From Bigelowiella natans CCMP2755 (lineage: Eukaryota > Cercozoa > Chlorarachniophyceae): a stretch of DNA of 40,947 nucleotides. Below, in pieces: positions 25,835 through 36,607 of the stretch. The notes under the pieces are model-generated. The model had not been told where the DNA came from. It searched no databases and was given only the letters and a program-made list of their open reading frames with translations. Numbering within the stretch: position 1 is the first letter of the stretch; each line of letters begins with the position of its first letter. The translations under genes and the position numbers were made by a program. The stretch lies in the NCBI GenBank assembly GCA_000320545.1, contig ADNK01000782.1, forward strand, positions 1 to 40,947, read 5' to 3'.

Positions 25835-26754
25835 CCTGGATGTTGTGGCTCCTTGCGAGGGCTGTGATGCGTATACAAATAGGAGCGTGGCCTGCACCTG
25901 ATGATGTTCATCATCCAACCAATAACACATCAATATCGTCAGTTCGGAATATCTTCACCTCATACAAATCTACTGAACTGATAACTACTGCTTTTGCAAA
26001 TGCTTTAAGACTACCATTATTATTAAAATTATTATAATTCTCTTACCACAGTCACAGCGGCCAGGATCTCACTTCCGACAATAGCAGCGTTACGAAGACT
26101 TAGGAAGTACAAAGCTAGCAGGGATGCGACCTGATGTTGGATGGTGATAATGATAAGAATCACGACAACTTTGTAACAGGAATAGTATTTTGATTTGTCC
26201 TTATTAGTCATCATATAGTTGTTTTCTCTTCCCCCTTCTCCTTCTTCTCCCCCCCCCCCCCCTTTTCCTCCACTGGTTTTACCTTCGACATATTTTTGGT
26301 CACAGAAGATAGACGCTTTACCACCAAGCCTGACACCTATATAACAACCCAATATACCATTGATTATGACAGCGACCGCGACGTAATATAACAACTTGGA
26401 ACAAGCAAAAACCCCCACACTCGCAGCACCGTTGATAAGATCATTGACATCTCATCATCCATCTTGCTCTTTTCTTCGATGAGCATGAAGAAGAAGAAGA
26501 AGAAGAAGAAGAAGAAGAAGAAAGAAAGAAAAAGAAGATAAAATGAAGGAGAATTTGAAGAAAAGGCCTATATACGACGAATATCACACCCAGCTATCCG
26601 CCACAAGCACTAACAGAACGGCTATTGTCGAGCGATTCCATCCATGAAAGAACTGAGAATAGAGAAGACAGACAGATAGATAGGTAGGTAGGTAGGCGGA
26701 GAGATAATAGAGATGTTAAACAAAGAATTATGAAAATATGATGAAGAAATAAGA

Positions 26755-26802
<48 letters not shown>

Positions 26803-27117
26803 AATCTATCGTCAAAATCCTAGTGTTTCATCATGCAATACACAACACTGTTCTTCTCCTTCTCCTCCTCCTCCTCCTCCACCACCTCCACCTCCTCCTC
26901 CACTTCCTTCTTTCCGTTTTGTCTTACGTGGGCCATGCTGAAAGATGGGAGGAGGAGGAGGATGGCAAGGTTGGTCATTAGCTCGCCAGCTTTCATGTGA
27001 GCCTGGGCGATGTAGAATGGAACATTTCTGTTTGCCTTGTAGACCTAAGACACCACATCAATGGCGCGGAAGAAAAAGGCGTGAGGGAGCAGATGACACT
27101 GGGAGAGAGACGAAGGG

Positions 27118-27162
<45 letters not shown>

Positions 27163-27626
27163 AAGAGTAATACGTTACTGCTACCACTGTTACTAATAAA
27201 ACTGCAGCACAGCAATGAAAAAGGCGAGAGCACACACACACACACATACACACACACACACGCGCGCGCGCACAACCCTCTCTGCCAAGAGCGTGGCTAG
27301 GCAGTTGAAGGAGACCCATATCCCAATCGCTATCAACCCCGGTAAAGAACCGCTGGCAGCTGAGTGCACATATATAAACGGATGATATTTGGTGATATGC
27401 ATATCAGAGAGTATTGTATGTTGTGCACAGAATAACTACTGTCTATTTGTTGTTACCGGATGGGATCCCGGATTTGATTACCATGAAGCTGATAACGGTT
27501 GAAAACACCATACTAATAGCCTAATCGAGGAGACACAACAAAACCATCATCCTCCTCGTCCTCCTCCTCACCATTATCATCGCTGTAACTGTGTCAGTTG
27601 ACGATGGATTCTCGTAGATAGAAGGC

Positions 27627-27659
<33 letters not shown>

Positions 27660-28397
27660 TATATAAAACAACCACCTGCCACTGCAAGAAAGTATATTCT
27701 TTCTTGATAATGATGGTTGAGAGGACCGCTGAGAGTGGGAGCTTCAGCTGGCCTAAGATCTTCACGAACGGGGCGCTAAAATGCTCGAAAGCAGCTAACT
27801 GGCCTTCAAATCGTGAAAAACACGCAGCGTCGATACGCATCAGTACAGCGACAGAGCTTGTGTGCAACGAGATGTTAGATGTAATGATACAATGGCCTAC
27901 AAGCATCATGTATGCTTGCATTATCATCAGCAGCAACCCACCTCCCATGGAAAAGGCAAAGGAAGCGGCGATTGGAAATAAACTTATCCAAGACTTAACA
28001 TCGAATATCTGCCGGACCTGAGCGGCACACATTAGAGATGAGCTTCGACTACTTTAATCTATACCAGTTTTCATTGAAGGAATGCTAAAATCCTTTTCAT
28101 GGATGCAAATGATCTCGCCACAGCTGCTATGCTAGGTTGACACACGTCAAACACAAAACACACACGCACGCGCACAAGAGCACGTCTGGTACAGCTGTTC
28201 CATGCACTCACCCCTGCGGTATGGTTTCTCGCTACGGCGACACTAGTTCCCAGGGCGAAGGATATCATTGATTGCATCAGCAACACAGTCTGCTTTGTGT
28301 GCTGTGAGGATGATGGACGATGATTATGTGAATATTTATATGATACATTAAACAACAAGAAATCAAGCATGAATCTTCAGAGAAAGGAAGGGGGGAG

Positions 28398-28429
<32 letters not shown>

Positions 28430-29747
28430 GCATAAATTTTCTTGGTTGTATTGTTGATGGCAATACCTCTTTCGACGCTATTCCGTTAATATAATAGACT
28501 CCTATGTCTACACACACGTATACCTGTGAAATAGATCAGCAAGGTTTTTAGATGAGAGTAGCAATAAAAATGTTACTGATTCGTTAACAGGACTCGCTGC
28601 TGATAGAACGAACAACATGGCTTGCTATTTGCTGAAGAACTATTCAAAGCATTTGTGATAATATAATAACATTTTCGTTCATTAGATGATGCTTCATCAC
28701 TGTACTGAGAGCAGAAGCGCGCTGAACTTTGGAGAATCCGTAAATCTCCTCCATGCCATCTTCAGCCTCTGCGCCCGACTTAAAGACTCCCAATCAGGAT
28801 TAACGAAATCCGTAGTGCCAACGCTGCCAGTTTCTTTGCACAGGTATAAGAATCAGGCGCAACAATACATTCATACAAAAAGCAATATCAGGGGCAGAAA
28901 TAACGGGGTTGTACACATCATAAAAACTACCTTCTTCGGCGACAGCAACGACAGATTTAGATATTGGTAGCGAGCCTTCATTAAGGACCACGTTAGGTTC
29001 AGTCTCGCTGCTGTTCATTGTGGAGTTGTCGTTGCTGCTGCTGCTATCGTCCCCCGGAGTCATGCTGGCTGTTGACTTCGACGAAGACGAGAGGGATAGA
29101 TGCTGTTGAAGGATCGGTTGGGAGGAGAACGACCACGAAGGCTTAGAGAATATATTAGAGATAAGGGATGAGGATGGAGCCATGTCTTTGGTAAAGGAGG
29201 AGGAAGAGGAGGAATATAAATAGCGGCCTTTTATCATCTTGCGCTGTCTCAGCAGCGAAGAACTCGGATTGAGTGCGTTTGCAGTCCTCCAAAGATGCCT
29301 CTGTGGAGGGGGAGGGCTATGTGTGAACGAATGGTCGTCATATGAAGGGCTCGCTCGAAAATTCTTATATAAGGGAGCACGGATTTGCTTGAGTTGGGGT
29401 ATTATTCTTGAAACAGGCGTGGACAGGGAGTTCCCGAACCCTGAAACAATCGATTTGTATATAATTATGATTATCAGAGCCTTTTGTCGCAGTATTTCGC
29501 ACTACTAAAACTTATACACCTTTAAAAATGATTTACCTTTTGCATCGAAAGTTTGCAGGAGAATAGAGAATGCAATGGTGACAGAAGGCCATTGGTGCCT
29601 CGTCATCGGGAATCTATCAAAAGTAGGTGAAATTGCAGGCCAGACGAAAATCAACACGACAACGAGCAGAGTTAGTCTTGATATGACAATGTAGAATAAC
29701 AATAACAACATATTCTCAAGATATCTTGCATATAAAGGGGCGCTCAT
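25173..29747 (-). CDS. SLC35-like nucleotide-sugar transporter
   Basis: Sixteen exons chain in phase to about 677 residues: 29747-29537, 29440-28931, 28833-28706, 28624-28589, 28301-28212, 28017-27942, 27896-27824, 27775-27676, 27520-27457, 27359-27277, 27044-26928, 26652-26590, 26130-26047, 25897-25836, 25567-25291 and 25232-25173. After an N-terminal membrane anchor and a long Ser-rich hydrophilic exon come repeated hydrophobic segments in the order of the drug/metabolite transporter fold. VKILGQLKLPLSAVLSTII then KKEYTFLQW matches the central SLC35A motif; GLIAIGIWVSFNCLATLLAER matches the segment ending in Glu before the next helix; FFHGWNRSTIAVLL matches FFQGYN of CMP-sialic-acid transporters. 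Such proteins usually sit in Golgi or ER membranes. A likely exon at 26450-26337 (ACSKLLYYVAVAVIIN) resembles the next helix but its phases do not fit its neighbours, so a splice call there is wrong or it is skipped. The substrate cannot be told. Confidence 0.72.
26757..26794. repeat. (GA)n tract, CT on the SLC35-like sense strand
   Basis: Pure dinucleotide tract in the intron upstream of exon 26652-26590. Confidence 0.9.
27120..27158. repeat. (GA)n tract, CT on the SLC35-like sense strand
   Basis: Lies in the same intron as the CA/CG tract at 27232-27272, upstream of the acceptor of exon 27044-26928. Confidence 0.9.
27232..27272. repeat. (CA)n(CG)n microsatellite, GT on the SLC35-like sense strand
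   Basis: Begins just past the donor of exon 27359-27277 and runs into the intron. Confidence 0.9.
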
Positions 29748-30541
29748 ATAATAATGACGTCAAATCATCTCCCCCTCGGATGGATGTTCGATTGTGTGTT
29801 CGTTCGGCAACATCTACGGCACATTGTTGCCAACCTGCAGGAAACTATCTTCCCTGCCTTTCTCCCGTCGACCGAAATGTTTGACCCTGTTTACATTGTG
29901 ATCAAATCGTGACAAATCAACACGAGATACGTAAGCTTGAAAGATGAAGGTGTTGGCTGCGGATGAATGTCAACCAAGCAGAGATGGGGTACCCTACTCG
30001 AGTGCTCGGAGGCCCAGCGAAGCCAGTCAGACTGTAAAAAATGATGAGATAAACATGAAAAGCGTGAAACCCAAGCTAATTCTTACAATATGCCATAATA
30101 TTATCTTGTCTCAGGTCGTAATGCACGGGATTTGCTATGATTATCACCACAAAAATGCATTTGGTTCGGATAAATAAGATTTATCATCTGGGAATATCTC
30201 ACATTTTATTGTCGCGATGAATAAACGCCCAGAGATTCTTGCGGCGTTAAATTCGGTTCCGATTTGGAATGAAACACACGAAATCTTGGCCTTTCCGCAC
30301 GAGCACGCACTGCACAGTTCGTGTCATAGATGTCAGCCGGTCCAGCAAATCACGATTTTCCCTCAAAATACAAGCGAATTTTGGCCAAAGACAAGCGAAC
30401 TGAGGTGTCGTCGTAGTTAAAATTGAATAAAATTGGTGCACCGTGTCATGAGCATCACCATCACATCATCGTTCATCACAACACGGAACAAATTGAATTT
30501 GAATTTTGAACCTACAGCACGCAGAAACCAAATTGACGAGA
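29748..30541. other. Divergent spacer between SLC35-like and secreted-protein genes
   Basis: The spacer should hold both promoters. A 77-codon plus-strand frame at 29944-30177 starts with an ATG but has no recognisable motif; a second short frame at 30217-30420 likewise. Neither is supported as a gene. Confidence 0.45.
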
Positions 30542-32414
30542 ATGCTCAAACGTTGCGTTGGATTAACAGTTCTATTGATGGCTTCAGTCGTAGGGGGACA
30601 CACTCTTCGAACGAGGAAAGGCCAGAGTGATGTGCGGTCGCATCTCCAATTGGATCAGGTCCTGAATTGAAAAATTACTATGTCCAATCTCATTTGCGAC
30701 ATCATAATTCTTCTCAGGAATGGCTAATCGTGGGGGAGGGGAAGAACAAGACAGACTACACTAAGAAGACTTTCAGCGGAATCAATGTCTTCAAGCACAT
30801 CAGCGAGAAAATCTACAGGGACAAGACTGGAAAGGCAAGACAGTTTGCAGACAAGTTATATGAAAAGTTGATTAGCATGGAGGAATCTGATTTGGCGACG
30901 AGGGTCGATGAGGAAGAGCAATATGGGAATCTACCAAAGTAAATACCATATCGTTTGTTTCACCGTCATTCTATGTATCTGCCATGTCCTTGTCGTAGCA
31001 ATACTTACACCAAAAAGAATATATAACACTTCCTTTGACATCAATTTTGCAGCCTGTCATTGAATACAACATCTTAGTTAAGTGCAGACTCACATAATAT
31101 GATGATGATCACAATCTCTTTTTTAATAGAGACATGAAGGACTGGGTGAAAGGCTACGATAAATTAGTGATAGAGGATCTTAAAAAATGGCCAAGCCTCC
31201 ACAAAGCGAATCTGTTTCATTGGATTCGTCATTTCACATTTGGAGAGGATCAAGAGGGAGACAAATTCGCAGTAAACCCTCTTTTTGGTCGAGAGAAGCA
31301 CAATCGATACTACAAGAGTTTATGGGACTTGGCAAGAGCTCTATATGGTTGGGAGTCTTCTTTCCCCAATCTCTTGCAGGAGTATCAAATTGCATCTGAA
31401 CTTAGTGCCAACCATTGTGTTAACAAGCGCTACGATCAGATATTAAATAAGATACATGCTTTTCTGGAGAATCCGTACACTAGGGAGGAAAGCACCGCAA
31501 TTCCTAGCTATGGCAAATATCTCAAAGAAAAGATCGAAGAGGTCGTCGAGAAGGCAAAAATTGATTTCAGATCAAATGAGCGTACATGGGATGACGGCGT
31601 ATTATGGGCGAATTACTATACCCGGAACTTCGGAAATAAGAATGGTCCTTTTGGCCCTGTGCCATCTAATTTCATGCCTATCTTAGAGGATCCGAGCGTT
31701 ATCAATCTTCCCCATCGAGATGGAGACGACAATCTCAGCGAAGCTCAGCGTAGATTTTTTGTAAAGGTGTCCATTTTGCACGATATATCTATCTGGTTCA
31801 AGGAATGCCCCGGATTTACCAAGGAAACAAAACAGAAACTTTGGAGTCCCGTCCAATGGAGGAATTTTCCAGCAGCTATTGCGATGCAGGAAAACGGCTT
31901 CCCATTAGATCATGTGAATCACAAGCGTCCAGAAAAGGCATGGATTCCTGTTGATGCCGAAGCAAAAAGCTGGAGTAATGATACCAAATATTCGACTGAA
32001 GAGACAAACCCTGCATTTCTTTTCGCACGCAGGTACAAGATTCCAATGTGGGGGCGGCATTCTTATACAGTGAGTCACGAATTGAGGCTCCTCGATTTGA
32101 TTAATCAATACCAATCTGAAACTCGATTCGACGCTTTGGATTTCGCTGTTGTGATGTGGAGTCAAGCCGCTTGGTGGAGGCAATTTTATGATCACACAAA
32201 AAACCTTCCATACCACACCTTCCATGAAACACTCGATGGCCAGTGCGATTTTATAAATTCTAAAACACATAGTTTTGAATACAGCCTATGCTATATACCT
32301 CCAGTTGGGCTTTGCGAAAACTGTTTGGGGAATAGAAGTGACAATGGAGCTTATGAACCAAATAACCTTAAACAGCTATTCGTTTGGCAGAAAATCACTC
32401 AAAATTGCGATTAG
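30542..32414 (+). CDS. Secreted protein of unknown family (540 residues)
   Basis: Three exons chain in phase: 30542-30658, 30718-30938 and 31130-32414. The ATG at 30542 opens a textbook signal peptide (KR, then CVGLTVLLMASVVGG), with cleavage likely after VVGG. The mature part is hydrophilic, rich in Trp, Tyr and His, with few Cys until the end, where CENC and a terminal C lie close together. There is no second membrane segment. I do not recognise a domain: short stretches such as HANLFHWIRHFTFG-like and WWRQFYDHTK look like a folded enzyme or binding domain rather than low complexity. The long third exon is unusual beside its exon-dense neighbours. It probably acts in the secretory pathway or outside the cell. 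Confidence 0.8.
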
Positions 32415-32468
32415 ATCGATTACTCCATACAAGTCTAATCAAAGCCATACATATAAGTGTATACAATA

Positions 32469-32530
32469 GCGCGCGCGCGCGCACACACACACATGTATAT
32501 ATTGTATATATATATATATATATTTATATA

Positions 32531-32572
<42 letters not shown>
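32469..32572. repeat. Compound microsatellite (GC)(AC)(TA)(TG)(GA)
   Basis: Five dinucleotide types follow one another, just downstream of the secreted-protein stop codon. Confidence 0.9.
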
Positions 32573-32574
<2 letters not shown>

Positions 32575-33072
32575 ACAGATTATACATCATACATATTTAA
32601 ACCGTTTTGTTAGAAGGATTCGGGGCTCAAAATAACAACACTAAGCTTGCTAGCTTGAACAAGTATTTGCGATCACGGCTAGCTTTAACGATCAAATGCA
32701 TCATACATACTTATCAGATATGTCTATCACATAAAACCCAATTGTATCAGCTTGTCTGAGAGCTCTCTAGCTCTAGAGCTATATGATGAAGTATCATCAC
32801 TGACGACTTACATCATTACACCACCATAACAATCAATTACAACTGGTCTATATGTGCATGCGCAAGCTAGCAAGTAACTTCGCTTCATGGCATGGTTTGC
32901 GATTGATAGCTGTGTTTGTACTTACAGCGTGGCACATGTTCGTAGGCATTGCTAGATTGTGACAGCATGATCTAGTGATGTGCATCATCACAAAAGTGCT
33001 TCTTACAAGATGTTCGTCGTGTGTCGCGTGAGCTCTTCTGCAGCTCTAGAGCTTGCTTGTCGCCACAATCAA

Positions 33073-33101
33073 CACATGCGACATGCTACATGTCGCATGT
33101 G
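33073..33101. repeat. Perfect 13-bp inverted repeat
   Basis: Arms CACATGCGACATG and CATGTCGCATGTG are exact reverse complements around a CTA loop, in a convergent spacer. The role is unknown; it could form a hairpin in read-through RNA from either flanking gene. Confidence 0.9.
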
Positions 33102-33463
33102 GAACAATTGCATCCAATGTGCATGCACTAGTCTAGCTAGCTAGCAGTGTGAGATTCCACATTTCTTGATTGTGTGACCATGCTAGCATGATTTCGAAAA
33201 TTGCTAAATCTTGAATGGGCTAATTGTGCACATTTAATTTGGGTGGCATTCCGTGCATGAAATTTGTTGAATGACGTGTCTAGATGTGGTGAACAAAAAT
33301 TGAATGGTGCAATGAGTCAATGAGTGCATGCACGGATGTACATAGTCAGCAACACCATGATGATGTTGATGTGAAGTAGCACAAATTTTACATCACATGC
33401 GTCAACATGACATGCATTAACTATTGAATCAGATAGTCAGAAAGTCTTAGTGGGCAGATCCCA

Positions 33464-35148
33464 TCACTTGATCGGAGATTTAGCTTCTGCTAGAGTTTTT
33501 GTTAGCCAGGGATCCTTTAGGATGCCAGCGATATTGATTCTTTTACGGGGATTAACTTGTAGCATTCTTGACACTAATCTTTTGGCTCCTTTGCTTATAT
33601 CTGTCCAGTAAGGGTCTGAATAGAACAAATAAAACTGTAATCTTAGGTTGATCAATAACCGTGTGCTGCAAATGCTCACCATGAAATGAATATTCTCCAG
33701 CCTTTATCAATTCAAATAGCTGAGCATGTTTCTCATGAAAAAATGGGGGGTAACCGCAGAGCATACTGTACGTAATCTGTGATTCAGAAAGAAGCCTTAG
33801 ACAAAGATAAAATTATTTTTTATGTTTATTCTTAAATACCACTCCTAGGCTCCATATATCAATCCTTTCATCATAACTATACGATTCAGAGCAAATGAGT
33901 AATTATTCAAGGGTATTTGGGGGGAAACTATCGACCTTTTTTGCTCCAAAATCTCTGGGGCAACATAACCTGTTTTGTGATATTCTAATAAGATTGAATA
34001 CATATTTTTCAGACTTGGTCATAACACCTGGGGTCCCACATGGAGTAGTTACTTTATTCCCATCGTCATCACCTGAGATCACAAAGGAGACTTTTCGTAC
34101 TTCTACGTGAATAGTTGTAAAATAAGTACATGCGTGAGTTTAGATAGTGATACCTGCTGCAGATTTTATTTCAGTCCCGAATCTTGCATTCGTCCGGTCC
34201 TTTGCTAGTGAGAAGTTGCAAACCTTGGGACAAATAAAGATAAGAAAACAATCACAACAATTTCAAAATCTAACCTTCGGAGTTCCCGAGTCACAGTATT
34301 CTGCAAAAAGGATATTTTCCGGTTTTAAATCACGATGAATAATGCCTCGCTCATGCCTAAGTATTGACATCATTACTTGCTTAATGACAACGCCAAATAT
34401 ACTCTTTTACATGTGATTTAGTGCCAGGGCTAATGATCGAGTGATTTTTGCAGCTTCTACTTCGGATAGTTTATTCTAGAAACAAATCTCATGATAATGG
34501 GATTATTTTATCACGATGGGATACGAAGTTCGTCGATTAGACTACCTTTGCCACAATTCGATCAAAGAGATCTCCTCCATCGAGCAATTCCATGACGACA
34601 TATACCTAGACATAAGATTAAATTCTTTTGACAATTAGCCAAATCTTGCCTACTAATGGTGAAAACCCACCTTCTTTTGAGTGTCATAGACATCTAGCAC
34701 CTAGAGAAATAATAGAATAACGTTCAAAAACAAAATTTTCAGAGGAGATTATTTATTTATTAGCGTACCCCTGGAATATTTGGGTGTCTGAGCCTCATCT
34801 GGATGCGGACTTCTTCAACAATTTCAGCTAGTTGATCTCTATCAAAATCTTCATCAATGACATTATAAATAAATATGCGCAAACAATTTACCGAAGTCCG
34901 GTCTTTTTAATAACTCTCACTGCAACTTCTACACCATCTCTTTTCCGAATTGCTTTCTTAACCACCGCTATGCTTCCACGACCTATGATCTTTGATCTTT
35001 GTGAATGTTGGCTATAAATAAATTACATGATAAGAATTTAGTAACTTGCCTGCATGATATCATATTTTTTTTCTAAGTCTGCCGGTCTGACATTTTTTCC
35101 TGATTGCAAAATTTTGTAGAGTTTTTCTTTCGTCATTGCATTAGACAT
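33464..35148 (-). CDS. CaMK-like protein kinase, probably catalytically impaired
   Basis: Thirteen exons chain in phase: 35148-35050, 34989-34892, 34838-34769, 34700-34671, 34605-34546, 34475-34411, 34356-34275, 34223-34154, 34072-34028, 33969-33936, 33876-33840, 33776-33680 and 33615-33464, giving 312 residues. The kinase fold is complete: glycine loop IIGRGSIAVV, alpha-C Glu in EIVEEVRI, MELLDGGDLFDRI hinge, HRDLKPEN catalytic loop, CGTPGYVAPEIL, DIWSLGV and LCGYPPFF. These place it with calcium/calmodulin-dependent-type kinases. Two invariant residues differ: the VAIK lysine is Arg (VAVRVIKK) and DFG reads NFS (KVCNFSLAK), so both the ATP-anchoring Lys and the Mg-binding Asp are replaced. 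There is no calmodulin or EF-hand extension; the protein ends soon after the domain. Intron 1 uses a GC donor (CAG then GCAAGT). Introns are short and free of microsatellites, unlike most neighbours. Confidence 0.88.
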
Positions 35149-35556
35149 CGTGATGATGATGACATGCAGAGTATGACATCGAGAAAATGCAAGACGATGG
35201 GCCACGAATATTGAATTCTTTTCCCTAGAAGGCTTGCCGGCGAAAATGCAAGACACACTGCACTACCTGTGAGGTTCCCCATGGCCTCCTTTGCGGTGTG
35301 TGTGTGTGTGTGCGTGCAGTGTGTTTGTTGCTCTCTGTTGGTACCAACAGTACCAACCTCTTCCCACAGGCAAAATGCCCTGAATTCATGCCTTGCGACA
35401 ACAATATCATCCCTTGTTCATCCTCCAACCCCCTGTCACCGGAACCCACCACCACACAGCTGTGCTCTCTTTCTCGTTCCGATTGTCAATTGTAGTCCTC
35501 CACAACACTTGCACACACACGGCGAGAATTCAATTACCGTTGTTGCATGCGTAACC
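35149..35556. promoter_or_regulatory. Divergent spacer/promoter region
   Basis: Lies between the starts of the kinase and the membrane-protein gene. It holds a GT tract (35295-35312). The downstream frame stays open back to an ATG at 35269, but that extension is Cys/Val-rich repeat translation and is unlikely to be coding. No core promoter motif was identified. Confidence 0.35.
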
Positions 35557-36135
35557 ATGTTGGAGGATCTTTTCAGTTTCGCCAGGCGTTCTGCCAAGCT
35601 CATCGTGCACTTCTTCAAAGATGACAGCATCCTAGCCAAGCGCTTGCCTCACATCTACGGCCCCAATTCCGTTCTGACGTACTTGTACAAACTCTATGGC
35701 GCTTCTTTCATTGGCTTCCTTTTGTGTGGCCGATTCGACATATTGATTGTGAACGTTGGAGGTTTTGTTGTCAACGCAGTGGGCGTCGGCTCGATGCTTG
35801 GGGTGTATGGTGGACTTACGAAGCTTGCGTCGATTCCCCATTTCGTTGGGCTAGGATTTCCTGCATTGGTAGTATGGAGAAATTTCCAACTCATGTCAAG
35901 GATTGAATCTCCACTGGCCTGGATCTCATGTTTAGCTTCCCTTGCGTTCTACATTCCGGTGCTCGTGGGCGACATCGGTGAGCTGTATCAGGTGTTTGGA
36001 CAGGGGAAGTACTTCGTTCTGATGCCGGATGGTGTTGTGCATCCACTGAAGACGTGGGTAAAACCCGACGTGTCCATCAAGTTGGACATGGCCGCTATGT
36101 TCATGACTGCTATCCCAGCTGCAGATGACAAATGA
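35557..36135 (+). CDS. Intronless polytopic membrane protein (192 residues), unknown family
   Basis: Single exon from ATG 35557 to TGA 36133-36135. I chose this start because it is preceded by GTAACC and begins a charged amphipathic stretch; the open frame extends upstream to 35269 through repeat-derived codons. About residues 50-66 (ASFIGFLLCG), 68-90 (ILIVNVGGFVVNAVGVGSML), 100-112 and 120-140 (WISCLASLAFYIPVLV) are hydrophobic, so three or four membrane spans are likely. There is no N-terminal signal peptide. I do not recognise the family. It is the only intronless gene here, apart from the retroelement frame. It faces the zinc-finger gene convergently. Confidence 0.65.
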   Translation: MLEDLFSFARRSAKLIVHFFKDDSILAKRLPHIYGPNSVLTYLYKLYGASFIGFLLCGRFDILIVNVGGFVVNAVGVGSMLGVYGGLTKLASIPHFVGLGFPALVVWRNFQLMSRIESPLAWISCLASLAFYIPVLVGDIGELYQVFGQGKYFVLMPDGVVHPLKTWVKPDVSIKLDMAAMFMTAIPAADDK

Positions 36136-36607
36136 TCGCTGATCACCACAGCTGTGTACGCACGAATAGCATGTGTAGTCACATTCGCCAGAAGCAAATG
36201 AGGTGCAACAATGTACAGGCTCCGAAACATGTAGTCATCATAGCAACGCATAAGATTATTTATATAGCAGCAGTGCCCGTGTACATAGCTAATTTTTGTC
36301 GCATTTCATTGCCAGAGTTGCCCTTCGTATCAGTCTCTGCTAGATGTGCATGAGCGTACGGACATCAATCACATGCACAATGCATGTGCAATTGTGCGCA
36401 TGTCTGTGCACAATAAGATGTATGTTGTGTGCGTGTATTAGGTGCACAAAATGCTGCTACGTAAGCAAGAGGCTCATTATTGTCATTGATCTTTCTAGCT
36501 TTGCATCAGCATTGCTAGATTGAAACATGCGCTGGCTCCTGCGTCCGCTGTTTTTCGATTACAAGTATTGCTTAACTCGCACATTAGGCAGCGACTTTGC
36601 ATCGCCA
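36136..36607. other. Convergent spacer between membrane-protein and zinc-finger genes
   Basis: Noncoding. It contains GCATTGCTAGATTG at 36509-36522, identical to 32946-32959 in the preceding convergent spacer. Confidence 0.55.

Larger units (their letters stand above)
32415..33463. other. Convergent spacer between secreted-protein and kinase genes
   Basis: About 1 kb without a gene. It holds a compound microsatellite (32469-32572), several short palindromes built from GAGCTC, CTAG and GCATGC words, a perfect 13-bp inverted repeat (33073-33101) and a 14-mer at 32946-32959 that recurs in the spacer at 36509. Confidence 0.6.

Noticed and set aside
28065-28131. Possible extra exon of the transporter gene
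   Set aside because: It leaves phase 1 while the next exon needs phase 0; skipping it joins 28212 to 28017 cleanly.
29944-30177. 77-codon frame between divergent genes
   Set aside because: No motif, no neighbouring splice-linked exon; in a promoter-sized spacer it is likely chance.
35269-35556. Upstream extension of the intronless membrane protein
   Set aside because: The extension is translation of a GT repeat and low-complexity sequence and has no signal-peptide logic; the ATG at 35557 is a better start.
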